The notes beneath the pieces were generated by a model. It was not told where the DNA came from, searched no databases, and was given only the letters and a program-made list of their open reading frames with translations. From positions 744,001 to 808,000 of the forward strand of contig NZ_JAUMIT010000001.1 of assembly GCF_030519655.1 (NCBI RefSeq): DNA of 64,000 nt. The letters are read 5' to 3'. Numbering within the stretch: position 1 is the first letter of the stretch; each line of letters opens with the position of its first letter. Shown here one piece after another: positions 25,708-33,463 of the stretch. A program made the translations under genes and the position numbers. This stretch comes from Wenyingzhuangia gilva (GTDB lineage: Bacteria > Bacteroidota > Bacteroidia > Flavobacteriales > Flavobacteriaceae).

Positions 25708-27720
25708 CTATTCAATATTAAACAAACTATACAAACCATCAACAATCATCAACTCAGTATCTACACAAGGTTTTTTTAACTCTTTTAACAATTGTTTTAA
25801 TTCTTTTTTTGATAAAGTTTTCTTGTCTCCATTTAAAAAAGATACACCATAAACAGCTACTTTAGAAACATGTTTATATTGCTCTTGTAAGCTCATTAAA
25901 TTTGGATTCATTTTCAACTTAGAAAAATCTACAAATCCTAATTGCCAAACTTTGAATTGATTTATAATCTTACTTTTACACTCTTCCGTTGGATTTTTTA
26001 AATAATTTTGAACCAAATAATTAAAATACGCAGCTTCACTAGCATCGGCTACACAAGCATCAGCAAACAACATAAAAGGAGAAAAAGTTTTATACTCTAT
26101 TCCATCTTTATTTCTTGAATAAATCTTTAAAGGCTCACTTAAATCTGCCAATAATTTTAAGGATTGTATAGATTCACTCTTCGCTATATTTCTTAAAATT
26201 AAATCTCTATTTTTAATGTGAGTCAAGCCTAAATCTTCTAAACCAACACTAACCGCAGGAAGTCTTTTTAACATAAAACCAACATCGTTCACCTCTTTTG
26301 GAGACCATAATCTTTCTGCAATGGCTGCGGTTCTTGGCCATATTCTAGAATCTATAGTTGTTGGTGTTGCTAACTCTGCCCACATGGTTGCTTCACCTCC
26401 TAAAATTCTAGCTCTTTCCTCAGGAGTTAAAACTGCATTTCCAATAGGCTCTGTCTGATAATGTTTTACCACAGATTCCATTCTATCTATATAAAAACCG
26501 GTAGACAATACAGTTTGATATCCTGCTTTTGCCGCTTTTATCAAAGTTCCACCTTTTGGCAAACCTTCATTTACACCTCTCCAAGAATGAATCAACGCAG
26601 ATTTTGGAATTTCTGGAGTTAAAATCTCATCCCAACCCATTAATTTTTTACCGTATTTTTCTAATATTTTTTCTAAACGAATATTAAAATAAGTTTGTAA
26701 ATCGTGATTGGTTTTTAAATTATTTAACTTTTTAAAACCCTGTATTTTTTGATTCTCATCCCAGTGTTTTCCTTCATTTTCATCACCACCAATATGAAAA
26801 TATACATCTTTAAACAAAGGAGCTACTTCACTAATTAAAGTATCTAAAAAAACATAGGTTTGTTCATTTGTAGGATCTAATGTAGGATTAAAAACACCCG
26901 AAAATCTTTCAATACTATACGCTTGTTTTTTACTCCCTATTTCAGGATAAGCTGCTAAAATTGAAGAAGCATGACCGGGCACATCAATTTCTGGCAACAC
27001 GCGAATTCCTAAATCGGCAGCATATTGTACCACCTCTTTTATTTGCTCTTGGGTGTAAAACAACCCATCAGATCCTAATTCATTTAATTTAGGTAATTTT
27101 TTTGTCTCAATTCTAAACCCTTGATCGTCGGTTAAATGCCAATGAAAAACATTCATTTTCACTGCTGCCATGGCTCTTAAATTTCTTTTCAACACCTCAA
27201 CAGGTTGAAAATGACGAGCTGTATCAATCAACAAACCTCTCCATTTAAATCTTGGAGTATCTTTTATTGTTAAAGTAGGAAAATAAAAGTATTCATCGTT
27301 AAAACTTAACAGTTGTATTAAAGTTTCTAGAGCATAAGAAGCTCCAACATCTGTTTTAGCATTAATAATTATTTGATGTTCTTTTACCTCCAAAGAATAA
27401 GATTCATCATTAGATAGTTCTAGGTTAGAAATTTTATTAAAGTTAACCAGTAATTGTGCTTCATTATTATTGACATCCGAAAATCCTTCTTCTATAAATA
27501 CCCCTGATTTATTAGTGATTCTTCTAATAAAGTTTGTAGTTGATTTTAAAGCAACTCCCTTATTACTATTGATAGAAACTTTAAAATTTTTATCAATAAC
27601 AAACTTCTGACCTGTTAGCCGAATATGCTCAGGCCAAGGCATCAAATTTAAATCTGAGGATTGCTGGCTGTATCCTGTTAATGTGATAAAACAACACACA
27701 ATGATGATTATTTTTTTCAT
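25708..27720 (-). CDS. GH20 beta-N-acetylhexosaminidase
   Basis: A 670-residue secreted enzyme with a signal peptide (residues 1-18, cut near GYSQQ). A GH20b N-terminal domain spans about 25-150, and the catalytic barrel begins at FKWRGLLIDTARHF. The Asp-Glu catalytic pair is in HIGGDENEGKHW (Asp313, Glu314). HWHLTDDQGFRIE and PEIDVPGHASS are family landmarks. It removes terminal GlcNAc or GalNAc from chitin oligomers, glycans or peptidoglycan fragments, probably in the periplasm. Single gene, preceded by a 28-bp palindrome, and convergent with the sensor kinase. Confidence 0.93.
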   Translation of the reverse strand: MKKIIIIVCCFITLTGYSQQSSDLNLMPWPEHIRLTGQKFVIDKNFKVSINSNKGVALKSTTNFIRRITNKSGVFIEEGFSDVNNNEAQLLVNFNKISNLELSNDESYSLEVKEHQIIINAKTDVGASYALETLIQLLSFNDEYFYFPTLTIKDTPRFKWRGLLIDTARHFQPVEVLKRNLRAMAAVKMNVFHWHLTDDQGFRIETKKLPKLNELGSDGLFYTQEQIKEVVQYAADLGIRVLPEIDVPGHASSILAAYPEIGSKKQAYSIERFSGVFNPTLDPTNEQTYVFLDTLISEVAPLFKDVYFHIGGDENEGKHWDENQKIQGFKKLNNLKTNHDLQTYFNIRLEKILEKYGKKLMGWDEILTPEIPKSALIHSWRGVNEGLPKGGTLIKAAKAGYQTVLSTGFYIDRMESVVKHYQTEPIGNAVLTPEERARILGGEATMWAELATPTTIDSRIWPRTAAIAERLWSPKEVNDVGFMLKRLPAVSVGLEDLGLTHIKNRDLILRNIAKSESIQSLKLLADLSEPLKIYSRNKDGIEYKTFSPFMLFADACVADASEAAYFNYLVQNYLKNPTEECKSKIINQFKVWQLGFVDFSKLKMNPNLMSLQEQYKHVSKVAVYGVSFLNGDKKTLSKKELKQLLKELKKPCVDTELMIVDGLYSLFNIE

Positions 27721-28066
27721 ATGATTTCTTTAAAATAATATCATCTTTAGGGCTAAAAATGATATCAAGTTCTTTTAATTTTTTTTAATATTCCGTTAAA
27801 ATAAAGCACAAAAAACCTACTGCTGATTATTTTAGACTAATAGCATAAAAATGAATATGGAAAACAACTATTCTAATAAAAAAATGAAAAATTAACTTCT
27901 AAGAATTTCCATATCTGGTATTTTACATAGCAAGAGCCATAACTATGTGATAAAATAATTATGAATTTCCTAAACAAAGAGATATTTTTTCAGAAAACCA
28001 AAAAAACACAACCACCTGAAAAACAAAAACTTATATTTGTTTTTTTCATATTTTTAAAGAAAAAAA
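27721..28066. other. Intergenic region with operator-like palindrome
   Basis: This 346-bp AT-rich gap separates two divergent genes. It holds the palindrome at 27738-27765 near the GH20 start and a TATATTTG -7 box at 28032-28039 pointing to the MORN-like gene. I saw nothing else of note. Confidence 0.5.
27738..27765. promoter_or_regulatory. 28-bp near-perfect palindrome upstream of GH20
   Basis: Arms ATATCAT-c-TTTAG and CTAAA-a-ATGATAT flank a GG centre; 12 of 14 symmetric pairs match. It begins 18 bp upstream of the hexosaminidase start codon, which fits an operator overlapping the promoter or transcription start. No matching regulator gene is nearby. Confidence 0.6.
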
Positions 28067-28978
28067 ATGAAAACGATTTACTTACTAAAAAAAATATTTC
28101 TCGGCACCTTTGCTCTATTCCACTTCATAGCTAATGCTCAGTTTCACAAAACATATAAAGGAGCGTATCATAATGGATATATTACATACTCATATCTAGA
28201 AAACAAAGATGGAAAACACATTTACAACGGTCCCTTTACCTATAACGAAACTTTAAACAAAAAAACAAAAATAACCATCAAGGGAAATTTTATAAACAAT
28301 AAAAGAAATGGTCTCTGGACAAAAACTTTAGAACTTCCTTATAAAACTGAAAAATACATTGCTTATTACAAAAACGGATACTATACAGGAAAAGCATCAT
28401 TAAATAGTTTTGATAAAAAGGGAAATCTTAAATCTTCTTTTGAAATAGATTTTGGTAAAAACAATAATTTAAAGCAACTTAAATATCAATCAAAAAAAGA
28501 AAAACTAGCATTTGAAATTCTTCTAGATGAAAATTCAAATATCAAAACACTACATGCTCAATATAAAAAAGAAAAAAGTACGCTTACCTATAACAATAGT
28601 TTACTTGAAAATGAAGTTTACCAAGACCTAACTAAAGGAACCTTTTACTCTAAAAAAAATTATATTGATTTTAACAAAAAGATAAAATACGATTCTAAAA
28701 CTAAACACCACATATATAACAACACACATTACAAACTTGTTTATATATACATCAATCCTTTTTCACTATGTAGTCATAAGAAATTTGAGAGATTAAATTG
28801 GATAGATTACCTTGACATTTTCACTTCAGATTATTTTCCTTTTAAAGAAGTTTTATTTTTTGAAATAGAACGAAACATTATTGTTCCCGAAAGACCCAGC
28901 ATTCTAAAATATATAAAACTAGATAATGATGCTTTTTTTATCCCTAAAAATCAGTACAAACCAATTGCTAAAAATTAA
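28067..28978 (+). CDS. Secreted protein with MORN-like repeats
   Basis: A 303-residue protein with a signal peptide (cut near IANAQ). The N-terminal half shows loosely repeated Tyr/Gly strands typical of MORN-like repeats: YKGAYHNGYITY, YNGPFTYNE, IKGNFINNKRNGLW and YYKNGYYTGKA. The C-terminal half (about 200-303) is Tyr/Lys/Phe-rich and unrecognised. Such proteins in Bacteroidota are exported with unknown function. It has its own TATATTTG -7 box and a strong terminator downstream. Confidence 0.6.
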   Translation: MKTIYLLKKIFLGTFALFHFIANAQFHKTYKGAYHNGYITYSYLENKDGKHIYNGPFTYNETLNKKTKITIKGNFINNKRNGLWTKTLELPYKTEKYIAYYKNGYYTGKASLNSFDKKGNLKSSFEIDFGKNNNLKQLKYQSKKEKLAFEILLDENSNIKTLHAQYKKEKSTLTYNNSLLENEVYQDLTKGTFYSKKNYIDFNKKIKYDSKTKHHIYNNTHYKLVYIYINPFSLCSHKKFERLNWIDYLDIFTSDYFPFKEVLFFEIERNIIVPERPSILKYIKLDNDAFFIPKNQYKPIAKN

Positions 28979-29014
28979 AAAAGCCTCCTAGATAATTATC
29001 TGGGAGGCTTTTTT
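28977..29014. terminator. Bidirectional terminator between MORN-like and HIT genes
   Basis: AAAAAAGCCTCC pairs with GGAGGCTTTTTT, with AGATAATTATCT extending the stem. T runs lie on both strands, between convergent genes. Confidence 0.88.
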
Positions 29015-29029
29015 AATCTCTTATTTTTT

Positions 29030-29416
29030 TTACAAAAAACTCGCAATTTTTTCTGCCATGGCCTTAAACTCTGCTTCGGTTAATTTTTCTTTTTTACCAA
29101 ACGTAGCATCTGCCATTTGATTCAACGGAATTAAATGTACATGTACATGGGGCACCTCTAAACCAATTACAGATAGCCCCACTCTTTTACAAGGCACTGC
29201 TTTTTCAACAGCAGCAGCAATGGTTTTAGAATACTGAAATAATTTGGTGTACAATTCATCCTCTAAATCAAAAAGTTTATCTACTTCTTTTTTAGGCACT
29301 ACCAACGTATGTCCAGCTGCATTAGGATTGATATCTAGAAAAACAAAAAAGTCATCATTTTCTGCAATTTTGTATGATGGAATTTCGCCTTTAATGATTT
29401 TTGTAAAAATGCTCAT
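29030..29416 (-). CDS. HIT-family nucleotide-binding hydrolase
   Basis: A 128-residue protein of the Hint branch. The histidine triad is in EVPHVHVHLIPL (about 88-99), with SIFTKIIKGEIPSYK at the start and DINPNAAGHTLVVPK in the middle, as in HinT. It hydrolyses nucleoside phosphoramidates and similar adducts. It lies 63 bp downstream of greA on the same strand; a 16-bp inverted repeat (TACATA/TATGTA, 29449-29464) sits in the gap. Confidence 0.92.
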   Translation of the reverse strand: MSIFTKIIKGEIPSYKIAENDDFFVFLDINPNAAGHTLVVPKKEVDKLFDLEDELYTKLFQYSKTIAAAVEKAVPCKRVGLSVIGLEVPHVHVHLIPLNQMADATFGKKEKLTEAEFKAMAEKIASFL

Positions 29417-29479
29417 TTTTAATGTTTAATAATTAATAACTAACCGAATACATATTACTATGTACTTTGTATTAAAAAA

Positions 29480-29953
29480 CTATCTAGAAATTTCAACAAT
29501 TTCGAATTTCATCACTCCGTTTGGGGCTTTAATTTCGGCAATTTCTCCTTGCTTATGACCTAACAAACCTTTACCAATAGGAGAATTTACAGATAATTTT
29601 CCATTACGAATATCCGTTTCAGAATCTGCCACCAACTGATAGTTAAATTCCATTCCATTAGCCACATTCTTAATTTTTACTTTAGAATGCACTAATATTT
29701 TAGAAGTGTCTATTTGCGATTCATCTAAAATACGAGCATTGGCTACTACATTTTTTAGTTTTGCTATTTTTAGTTCTAATAAAGATTGTTCCTCCTTTGC
29801 AGCATGATACTCTGCATTTTCACTCAAATCTCCCTTATCTCTAGCTTCCGCAATTTCATTAGAAACTCTAGGGCGTTCTGTTTGCTCTAAAAATTCTAAT
29901 TCTTGTTTTAATTTCTTAAATCCTTCTTCAGAATAGTATGATACTTCACTCAT
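29480..29953 (-). CDS. greA: Transcription elongation factor GreA
   Basis: A 157-residue GreA. The N-terminal coiled coil (about 1-75) carries the acidic tip in EARDKGDLSENAEYHAAKEE, with the Asp and Glu that position magnesium in the polymerase secondary channel. The C-terminal FKBP-like domain ends in SPIGKGLLGHKQGEIAEIKAP. It rescues backtracked RNA polymerase by stimulating transcript cleavage. The leader between its -7 box and ATG contains a terminator-like hairpin (29970-30000), which suggests autogenous control as seen for E. coli greA. Confidence 0.96.
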   Translation of the reverse strand: MSEVSYYSEEGFKKLKQELEFLEQTERPRVSNEIAEARDKGDLSENAEYHAAKEEQSLLELKIAKLKNVVANARILDESQIDTSKILVHSKVKIKNVANGMEFNYQLVADSETDIRNGKLSVNSPIGKGLLGHKQGEIAEIKAPNGVMKFEIVEISR

Positions 29954-29969
29954 CGTCTTTATATTTTAA

Positions 29970-30000
29970 CAAAAAAATCTCATTACCATTTGGAAATGAG
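29970..30000 (-). promoter_or_regulatory. Terminator-like hairpin in the greA leader
   Basis: On the minus strand CTCATT, a T-T mismatch and CC pair with GG and AATGAG around an AAAT loop, followed by ATTTTTTTG. It starts just after the predicted transcription start (about 30001) and ends about 17 bp before the greA ATG. No other gene lies upstream on that strand, so it would act on greA itself. Confidence 0.6.
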
Positions 30001-30007
30001 ACATACA

Positions 30008-30015
30008 CAAATATA
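30008..30015 (-). promoter_or_regulatory. Putative -7 box of greA
   Basis: TATATTTG on the minus strand, an exact TAnnTTTG. No TTG was found at the usual spacing. Confidence 0.5.
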
Positions 30016-30072
30016 TGGAAATAATCGGAAGCTAAAAAATTGCTGTATCTTTACTGCATAATTATTTTAAAG

Positions 30073-30516
30073 ATGAATCTCTTAGTTAAAAAAGTTATTT
30101 TATTTAGTTTTTTCTTGGTTTTAACCTCTTGTATAAAAAACGATTTTAATCAGCGCAACACTTTAGTTCCTTATGTAAATGTAAATACATATGTTAATAC
30201 TGATTTTATAAGTATTGTAGGACAGCATGTTATTATATCAGGACAAGGATCTCAGGGAATTATTGTTTTTAATTTTGATGGAAACAACACCTATAGAGCT
30301 TTCGACTTAGGTTGTCCTTACACAAAACCTAGTGAGTGCAATATTCCTATGGACGTTGATGAAGCCACGGGAGAAATGTCTTGTGCTGGTTGTGGTGATG
30401 ATGATATTAGGTTTACCCAATACATAAATGGAGTTACCATTGGAGAAACAGAGTATTATTTAAGAGAATATAATGCATATCTTGAGGGTGGCGTGGTGAG
30501 AATCACCAATTTTTAA
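30073..30516 (+). CDS. Rieske-fold-like lipoprotein with Cys only
   Basis: A 147-residue lipoprotein from the ATG at 30073 (signal ending VLTSC). The body resembles a Rieske fold: NTYRAFDLGCPYTKPSEC, then MSCAGCGDDDIRF, then EYYLREYNAYLEGGVVRITNF. True Rieske centres use Cys-x-His and Cys-x-x-His. Here both His positions are not His (Cys-Pro-Tyr and Cys-Ala-Gly-Cys), so a 2Fe-2S Rieske cluster is not expected; four Cys could bind zinc or form disulfides. It is probably lipid-anchored in the envelope. Divergent from greA and 47 bp upstream of purK. Confidence 0.6.
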   Translation: MNLLVKKVILFSFFLVLTSCIKNDFNQRNTLVPYVNVNTYVNTDFISIVGQHVIISGQGSQGIIVFNFDGNNTYRAFDLGCPYTKPSECNIPMDVDEATGEMSCAGCGDDDIRFTQYINGVTIGETEYYLREYNAYLEGGVVRITNF

Positions 30517-30538
30517 ACAGAAATTCCTTCATTATTCG

Positions 30539-30546
30539 TACTTTTG
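30539..30546 (+). promoter_or_regulatory. Putative -7 box of purK
   Basis: TACTTTTG, 17 bp before the purK ATG. No TTG is at the expected spacing. Confidence 0.4.
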
Positions 30547-30563
30547 CGACCAAATATTATTTC

Positions 30564-31712
30564 ATGGAAAATTATTTTTCTTCTGACTTTAAATTAGGAG
30601 TTCTTGGCGGAGGTCAATTGGGGCGTATGCTTTTAGCAGAAACTCAAAAATTTGATGTTCATACCTGTATTTTAGACAGCTCTAAAGATGCTCCTTGCGC
30701 ACCTTATTGCAATGAATTTTTTATAGGTAACCTACTAGACTATAACGACGTATATCGTTTTGGTAAAAAAGTAGATGTACTTACCATAGAAATTGAGCAC
30801 GTAAATATTCAGGCTTTATACAAACTTGAAGAAGAAGGGGTTAAAGTATATCCGCAACCAAGAGTCATAGAAACCATTCAACACAAAGGAAAACAAAAGG
30901 ACTTTTATAAAGAAAAAAATATTCCTACTTCTCCCCATCAGCGTTTTAATTCTTTAGCAGAGTTAAAAGCAGCTAATTTGACTGAATTCCCATTTGTATG
31001 GAAATCTGCTCAATTTGGATATGATGGAATGGGCGTGAAGATAGTTCGTTCTGTTGATGACATCAACAATTTACCTGATACGGAATGTATTACCGAAGAT
31101 TTAATTCCTTTTAAAAACGAATTAGCAGTTATTGTTGCCAGAAATGCCGATGGTAAAGTAAAAACATATCCAGTGGTAGAAATGGAATTCCATCCAGAAG
31201 CTAACCAAGTAGAATATGTTATTTGTCCTGCTCGTATTAGTGATGAAGTAGCCGCCAAAGCACGTAGGGTTGCTATGGATGTTGCCAATGCTTTTAAACA
31301 TGTTGGTTTATTAGCCGTAGAAATGTTTCAAACAGAAAATGATGACATCATTATTAACGAAGTAGCTCCAAGAACCCACAATAGTGGACATTATAGTATT
31401 GAAGCTTCACACACCAGTCAGTTTGAGCAACATTTACGTACCATTTTAAATTTACCGTTAGGAAATACAGACAGTAAATTAGCCGGAATTATGGTGAACT
31501 TGGTAGGTGCTGAAGGTTACGAAGGAAATGTAGTATATGAAAACATTACCGATATTTTAAAAATAGACGGTGTAACGCCACATATTTATGGAAAAAAAAC
31601 AACCAAACCTTTCCGTAAAATGGGACATGTAACCATTGTAAATAAAGACATCAACATTGCTCGTAAAACAGCTGAGTTGGTTAAAAATACAGTTAAAGTA
31701 ATATCAAAATAA
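30564..31712 (+). CDS. purK: N5-carboxyaminoimidazole ribonucleotide synthase
   Basis: A 382-residue ATP-grasp enzyme. The N-terminal LGVLGGGQLGRMLL (about 11-24) is the PurK fingerprint, followed by the ATP-grasp core with FVWKSAQFGYDGMGVKIV and INEVAPRTHNSGHYSIEA. It makes N5-CAIR from AIR, bicarbonate and ATP in purine synthesis, the substrate for PurE encoded next. The 151-bp gap to purE is AT-rich and carries imperfect inverted repeats of an AAAGTTAAAAGT type, but no terminator. Confidence 0.95.
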   Translation: MENYFSSDFKLGVLGGGQLGRMLLAETQKFDVHTCILDSSKDAPCAPYCNEFFIGNLLDYNDVYRFGKKVDVLTIEIEHVNIQALYKLEEEGVKVYPQPRVIETIQHKGKQKDFYKEKNIPTSPHQRFNSLAELKAANLTEFPFVWKSAQFGYDGMGVKIVRSVDDINNLPDTECITEDLIPFKNELAVIVARNADGKVKTYPVVEMEFHPEANQVEYVICPARISDEVAAKARRVAMDVANAFKHVGLLAVEMFQTENDDIIINEVAPRTHNSGHYSIEASHTSQFEQHLRTILNLPLGNTDSKLAGIMVNLVGAEGYEGNVVYENITDILKIDGVTPHIYGKKTTKPFRKMGHVTIVNKDINIARKTAELVKNTVKVISK

Positions 31713-31863
31713 GTAATAAAAGTTAGAAAGTTAAAAGTTTGTAAAGTTGTACAAAACTTACTTTCAGAACAAAATCAGTAATAGTTACTACAAGATTAAA
31801 AAGTTTTATATAAACAACTACTTTTTAACTTTATAAACTATTCAACTTTAAAAACTAAAAACA

Positions 31864-32361
31864 ATGAAAGTAGCAATCGTAATGGGGTCTGATTCAGATT
31901 TACCAGTAATGCAAGAAGCCATTGATATTTTAAAAGAATTTGAAATAGAAACAGAAGTAGATATTGTTTCTGCACACAGAACCCCAGAAAAATTATTCGA
32001 TTTTTCTACCAATGCTCACAAAAGAGGCGTTTCTGTAATTATTGCAGGAGCAGGTGGAGCTGCACATTTACCAGGAATGGTGGCTAGTATGAGTCCATTA
32101 CCTGTAATTGGAGTACCAGTAAAATCTAGCAATTCTATTGATGGTTGGGATTCTGTATTGTCTATTTTACAAATGCCTGGAGGCGTTCCTGTAGCAACCG
32201 TTGCTTTAAACGGAGCAAAAAACGCTGGAATTTTAGCCGCTCAAATTATTGGAGCAAGTAACAGTACTGTTTTAGACAGCATAGTCGCTTATAAAGAAGG
32301 ATTAAAAACCAAAGTAATTGAAGCTGCAGAAAGAGTAAAATCTTCTCAACAAGAAAAATAA
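31864..32361 (+). CDS. purE: N5-CAIR mutase
   Basis: A 165-residue class I PurE. The fingerprint VAIVMGSDSDLPVMQEA (about 3-19), the SAHRTPEKL loop and the IIAGAGGAAHLPGMVA block are all present. It rearranges N5-CAIR to CAIR as an octamer. It follows purK, giving the bacterial two-step route rather than direct AIR carboxylation. Confidence 0.96.
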   Translation: MKVAIVMGSDSDLPVMQEAIDILKEFEIETEVDIVSAHRTPEKLFDFSTNAHKRGVSVIIAGAGGAAHLPGMVASMSPLPVIGVPVKSSNSIDGWDSVLSILQMPGGVPVATVALNGAKNAGILAAQIIGASNSTVLDSIVAYKEGLKTKVIEAAERVKSSQQEK

Positions 32362-32404
32362 AACTTTTTCATAAGTTTATACCTTAACAACGCATCCTCA
32401 CGGA

Positions 32405-33382
32405 ATGAAAATAACAGAACGCATTCAACAACCTATTTATAAAGAAATGGCCGCCTTTGAAGACAAATTCAAAGAAGCCATGGCTACCAAAGTACCGTTG
32501 TTAAATCGTATTACCCACTACATTGTTCGTAGAAAAGGGAAACAAATGCGACCAATGTTTGTGTTTCTTGTTGCTAAAATGGTCTCCAACGGAAACTTTA
32601 ACGAAAGAACCTATCGTGGAGCTGCTGTAATTGAATTAATTCACACCGCAACCTTGGTTCACGATGATGTGGTGGATGATAGCAACAAACGTAGAGGTTT
32701 CTTTTCTATCAATGCTTTATGGAAAAATAAAATTGCCGTTTTGGTAGGTGATTTTTTACTTTCCAAAGGATTGTTACTAAGCATTGACAATGATGATTTT
32801 GACATTCTTAAACTAATTTCTATTGCGGTGCGAGAAATGAGTGAAGGAGAATTGTTACAAATAGAAAAAGCCAGACGTTTAGACATTACTGAGGATGTTT
32901 ATTTTGAAATCATCAGGCAAAAAACAGCCACTTTAATTGCTGCTTGTTGCGGAATTGGAGCAGCCTCCGTAGGAGCGAATAAAGAAGAGGTTGATAAAAT
33001 GCGTTTGTTTGGAGAATACATCGGTATTGCTTTTCAGATAAAAGATGATTTATTTGATTATTCTGATGAACAAATAGGAAAACCTACTGGAATTGATATC
33101 AAAGAACAAAAAATGACTTTGCCTTTAATTCACACCTTAAATATTTGTAGTGATAAAGAACGTAAGTGGTTAATTAACTCTGTAAAAAATCATAATACCG
33201 ACAAAAAGAGAGTAAAAGAAGTGATTCAGTTTGTTAAAGACAATGATGGGTTAACTTATACCACTAACAAAATGCACGATTACAAAAACAAAGCCTTGGA
33301 CATTTTAAATACGTATCCAGATACTGAGTACAAAGAATCTTTGCTAACTATGATTGATTACGTGGTGGAACGTAAAAAATAA
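32405..33382 (+). CDS. Polyprenyl diphosphate synthase
   Basis: A 325-residue trans-prenyltransferase. The first aspartate-rich motif is VHDDVVDDSNKRRG (about 84-97) and the second is FQIKDDLFDY (about 209-218). KGKQMRPMF supplies the diphosphate-binding Lys and Arg. Length and motifs match IspB-like medium/long-chain synthases that make the side chain of menaquinone (used by the succinate dehydrogenase encoded later in the window). The chain length cannot be read from sequence. It lies 43 bp after purE. Confidence 0.9.
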   Translation: MKITERIQQPIYKEMAAFEDKFKEAMATKVPLLNRITHYIVRRKGKQMRPMFVFLVAKMVSNGNFNERTYRGAAVIELIHTATLVHDDVVDDSNKRRGFFSINALWKNKIAVLVGDFLLSKGLLLSIDNDDFDILKLISIAVREMSEGELLQIEKARRLDITEDVYFEIIRQKTATLIAACCGIGAASVGANKEEVDKMRLFGEYIGIAFQIKDDLFDYSDEQIGKPTGIDIKEQKMTLPLIHTLNICSDKERKWLINSVKNHNTDKKRVKEVIQFVKDNDGLTYTTNKMHDYKNKALDILNTYPDTEYKESLLTMIDYVVERKK

Positions 33383-33463
33383 ATCATTTTTATACCTCAA
33401 AATCTCAAAATCGTTTTTTGACAAATAGTTCACTAAATTAGTTCTACAGACGTTTGTTAATTA

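Noticed and set aside
29449-29464. TACATA-TTAC-TATGTA inverted repeat between greA and the HIT gene
   Set aside because: Short and AT-rich, no T run and no promoter beside it; chance occurrence is likely at this base composition.
30495-30515. Hairpin TGGTGA-GAA-TCACCA followed by TTTTT
   Set aside because: It lies within the coding end of the Rieske-like lipoprotein gene; the loop is only 3 nt and the tail is short. Coding constraint explains it as well.
31713-31863. Imperfect inverted repeats between purK and purE
   Set aside because: The AAAGTTAAAAGT-type repeats are low-complexity AT sequence; no clean stem, terminator or promoter could be defined.
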